DNA of 64,000 bases. Source: Eremophila alpestris peregrina (taxonomy: Eukaryota > Chordata > Aves > Passeriformes > Alaudidae). The notes below the pieces were generated by a model. The model worked only from the letters and a program-made list of their open reading frames with translations, was not told where the DNA came from and searched no databases. Location of the stretch: the NCBI GenBank assembly GCA_009792885.1, contig WMCF01000007.1, positions 10,788,278 to 10,852,277 of the forward strand, read 5' to 3'. Shown here one piece after another: positions 62,561-64,000 of this stretch. A program made the translations under genes and the position numbers. Each line of letters starts with the position of its first letter. Position 1 is the stretch's first letter.

Positions 62561-63395
62561 GAGAATCCATGATTCCCTGGCAAGACAGTTTGGCTATTCT
62601 TCCCTGTTTCTGCAGGGTTTGAAGATAGCCTCTGGAAAGGAGTTTGAAACCAATCATTATTATTTGTGGAGACTTGTTTTGATTTTGGTTTTTAATACTA
62701 GCCTGCAAGGGCAGCATGCTGGTAATTCTTCAAAAGTCCTTGTAAATGGACTGCTAAGGCTAAGCAGTCAACCAGTTCATGCTAAAAATGTGTAAGTGTT
62801 GTCTTGCTCAGGAAAACAGATATATTTCATTAAATAACACAAATAAGATTTTCTTACTAATTTTTAGCACTGTGGTCCATACAGCTGAGGAATAGTGATA
62901 TTAATTCTGTTCTGCTTGTGCATTACCAGCAGACTTGCAAGTAAATCTAATTATTCAGTTCTTGCTATTAGTACATGTAAGCCTGAAAGAATGCATCTGG
63001 ACTAGACTGTTTCTACAGGACAGGCAGGTACAAAAATCAGATTAATTCTCCAGTAAGCACATATGTGAAAGACACTGAAGCAGCACTGAAGCCATTTTTA
63101 AAGGAAAAACCTCTCCTGAATTTTTAAAAGGTAGCTATCAAGGTGTGTTTTGAGGGAAAGGGATTAATTATGGCTTACAGTAATAACGAGACTTGGCTTT
63201 AAGAACACTGGAACTTAATGACTAAAATTATTAAATAGTCAACTCTGCCATTTCTCAAAATCAGGTTCCCTGTGCTCCATTAAAGGGAGTCATTGAAATC
63301 ATGTTAACTTCTGCAGTTCAAGATCTTACGTCTTCAGTGTTCTGTGCATCAGAAGTACAGTAATAGTGCTGAGTATGTAATAGCACAGAGTGCAG

Positions 63396-63431
63396 AACAA
63401 AAACATGCAGTGTAACAAAAACATGCAGTGT
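63396..63431. repeat. 18-bp perfect tandem duplication
   Basis: AACAAAAACATGCAGTGT is present twice without a gap. Confidence 0.92.
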
Positions 63432-63557
63432 TTGTAACCTGGGAAGCACATAGTATATAACTTACTCTAATATCAGGTACAACTGTGTGCTTAGTAAGGC
63501 TCAGCTGCTTCTGTCTGTTTGGAGTCAGACATCTGCTGCACCTTCATATGTTCTGCT

Positions 63558-63672
63558 CTCAGGCACATGGTGTGATTCCAATGGGGCTATCCTGTGCAGG
63601 GCCAGGAGCTGCACTTCAGTGATCTTGTGGGTCCCTCCCAGCTCAGGACATTCTGATTCTGTGATTCTGTTT
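63558..63672 (+). mobile_element. CR1 LINE 3'-end fragment
   Basis: Contains TCCTGTGCAGGGCCAGGAGC, TGATCTTGTGGGTCCCTCCC and a terminal ATTCTGATTCTGTGATTCTG. This is a different CR1 3' end type from the one at 24408. Limits approximate. Confidence 0.85.
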
Positions 63673-64000
63673 GCTCTGACCACTGGCCATGCCTAAGTGC
63701 CATCAATACACTCAGTGCTGTACAAAGCACAGGAGTGCTGAGGTTCACCTCCCCACTCTGACACTTACATTTTCTGACTGCTTCTCCCCTATCCCTCTTC
63801 CCCAGACATTTTTCTGAAATGGCCTGTAAAAACCAAGTGCAATTACATTACAGAAATCTCTCAGAGGTGTTGAGAACTGAGTTTAGCAAACCCAAGAATT
63901 TCTAAACTGAATCAGAATCCAAATTAACCCTTGCATCTCCAATTTTAAAATGCATTATTTTCGCTTAATATACTGTTATACAGAACAAATAAGAGGCTTT

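Larger units (their letters stand above)
61074..64000 (+). other. FRYL: FRYL intron, 5' part
   Basis: No further FRYL exon is visible. It holds a short (TA)n run near 62039, a possible MIR-like match at about 62470-62560, an 18-bp tandem duplication at 63396-63431 and a CR1 3' end near 63558-63672. A 92-codon frame at 62517-62795 overlaps the MIR-like stretch and is not supported. Confidence 0.75.

Noticed and set aside
62517..62795. 92-codon + strand open frame downstream of the last visible exon
   Set aside because: Does not match the next human FRYL segment and overlaps a possible old SINE; no acceptor/donor pair in a suitable phase was evident.
1..64000. U12-type (minor) introns
   Set aside because: None of the 47 complete introns starts with an ATATCCTT or GTATCCTT donor; all have ordinary GT-AG ends.
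1..64000. tRNA, rRNA, snoRNA, CRISPR array, prokaryotic operon features
   Set aside because: No cloverleaf with A/B boxes, no convincing C/D or H/ACA pair and no spaced repeat array was seen by eye; the DNA is vertebrate genic.

Overview
The window is a stretch of vertebrate nuclear DNA, most likely avian. It is AT-rich and repeat-poor. The interspersed repeats I recognise with confidence are CR1-type LINE fragments, the commonest LINE class in birds and other reptiles, and the introns are compact (89 bases to about 4 kb). I cannot name the species; a non-avian reptile is possible but less likely.

One gene fills the window. It is read on the + strand and is the middle and most of the 3' part of FRYL (furry-like, a giant HEAT/armadillo-like scaffold of the Furry/MOR2/PAG1 family). 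I placed 48 internal coding exons between 1140 and 61073. All are bounded by AG acceptors and GT donors, all splice in one continuous frame, and together they give 2,483 codons without a stop. Compared with human FRYL as I remember it (about 3,013 residues), this is roughly residue 345 to about 2,825. The first several exons with the start codon lie upstream, and the last exons, including the C-terminal coiled-coil region and the stop, lie downstream. No promoter, first exon or poly(A) site of the gene is in the window.

Layout: 1-1139 is intron. 1140-10312 carries exons 1-12 here, the end of the Furry N-terminal region. 12363-30864 carries exons 13-30, the helical-repeat core. 31323-39104 carries exons 31-37, including the 608-base Ser/Arg-rich exon at 33285. 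40332-52519 carries exons 38-45, a low-complexity acidic and serine-rich linker, with a 9-base microexon at 44462-44470. 54429-61073 carries exons 46-48. 61074-64000 is intron. CR1 fragments lie at about 12935-13492 (-), 20592-20962 (-), 24408-24603 (+), 55060-55286 (+, old) and 63558-63672 (+). Two weaker matches look like old MIR-type SINEs.

I found no second gene, structural RNA gene, CRISPR array or novel multi-gene system. The most interesting items are the 3-codon microexon with features of neural microexon splicing, three in-frame tandem (NAGNAG) acceptors, basophilic phosphosite-like clusters in the linker exons, and several perfect intronic hairpins. Comparisons with human FRYL are from memory, not from an alignment.
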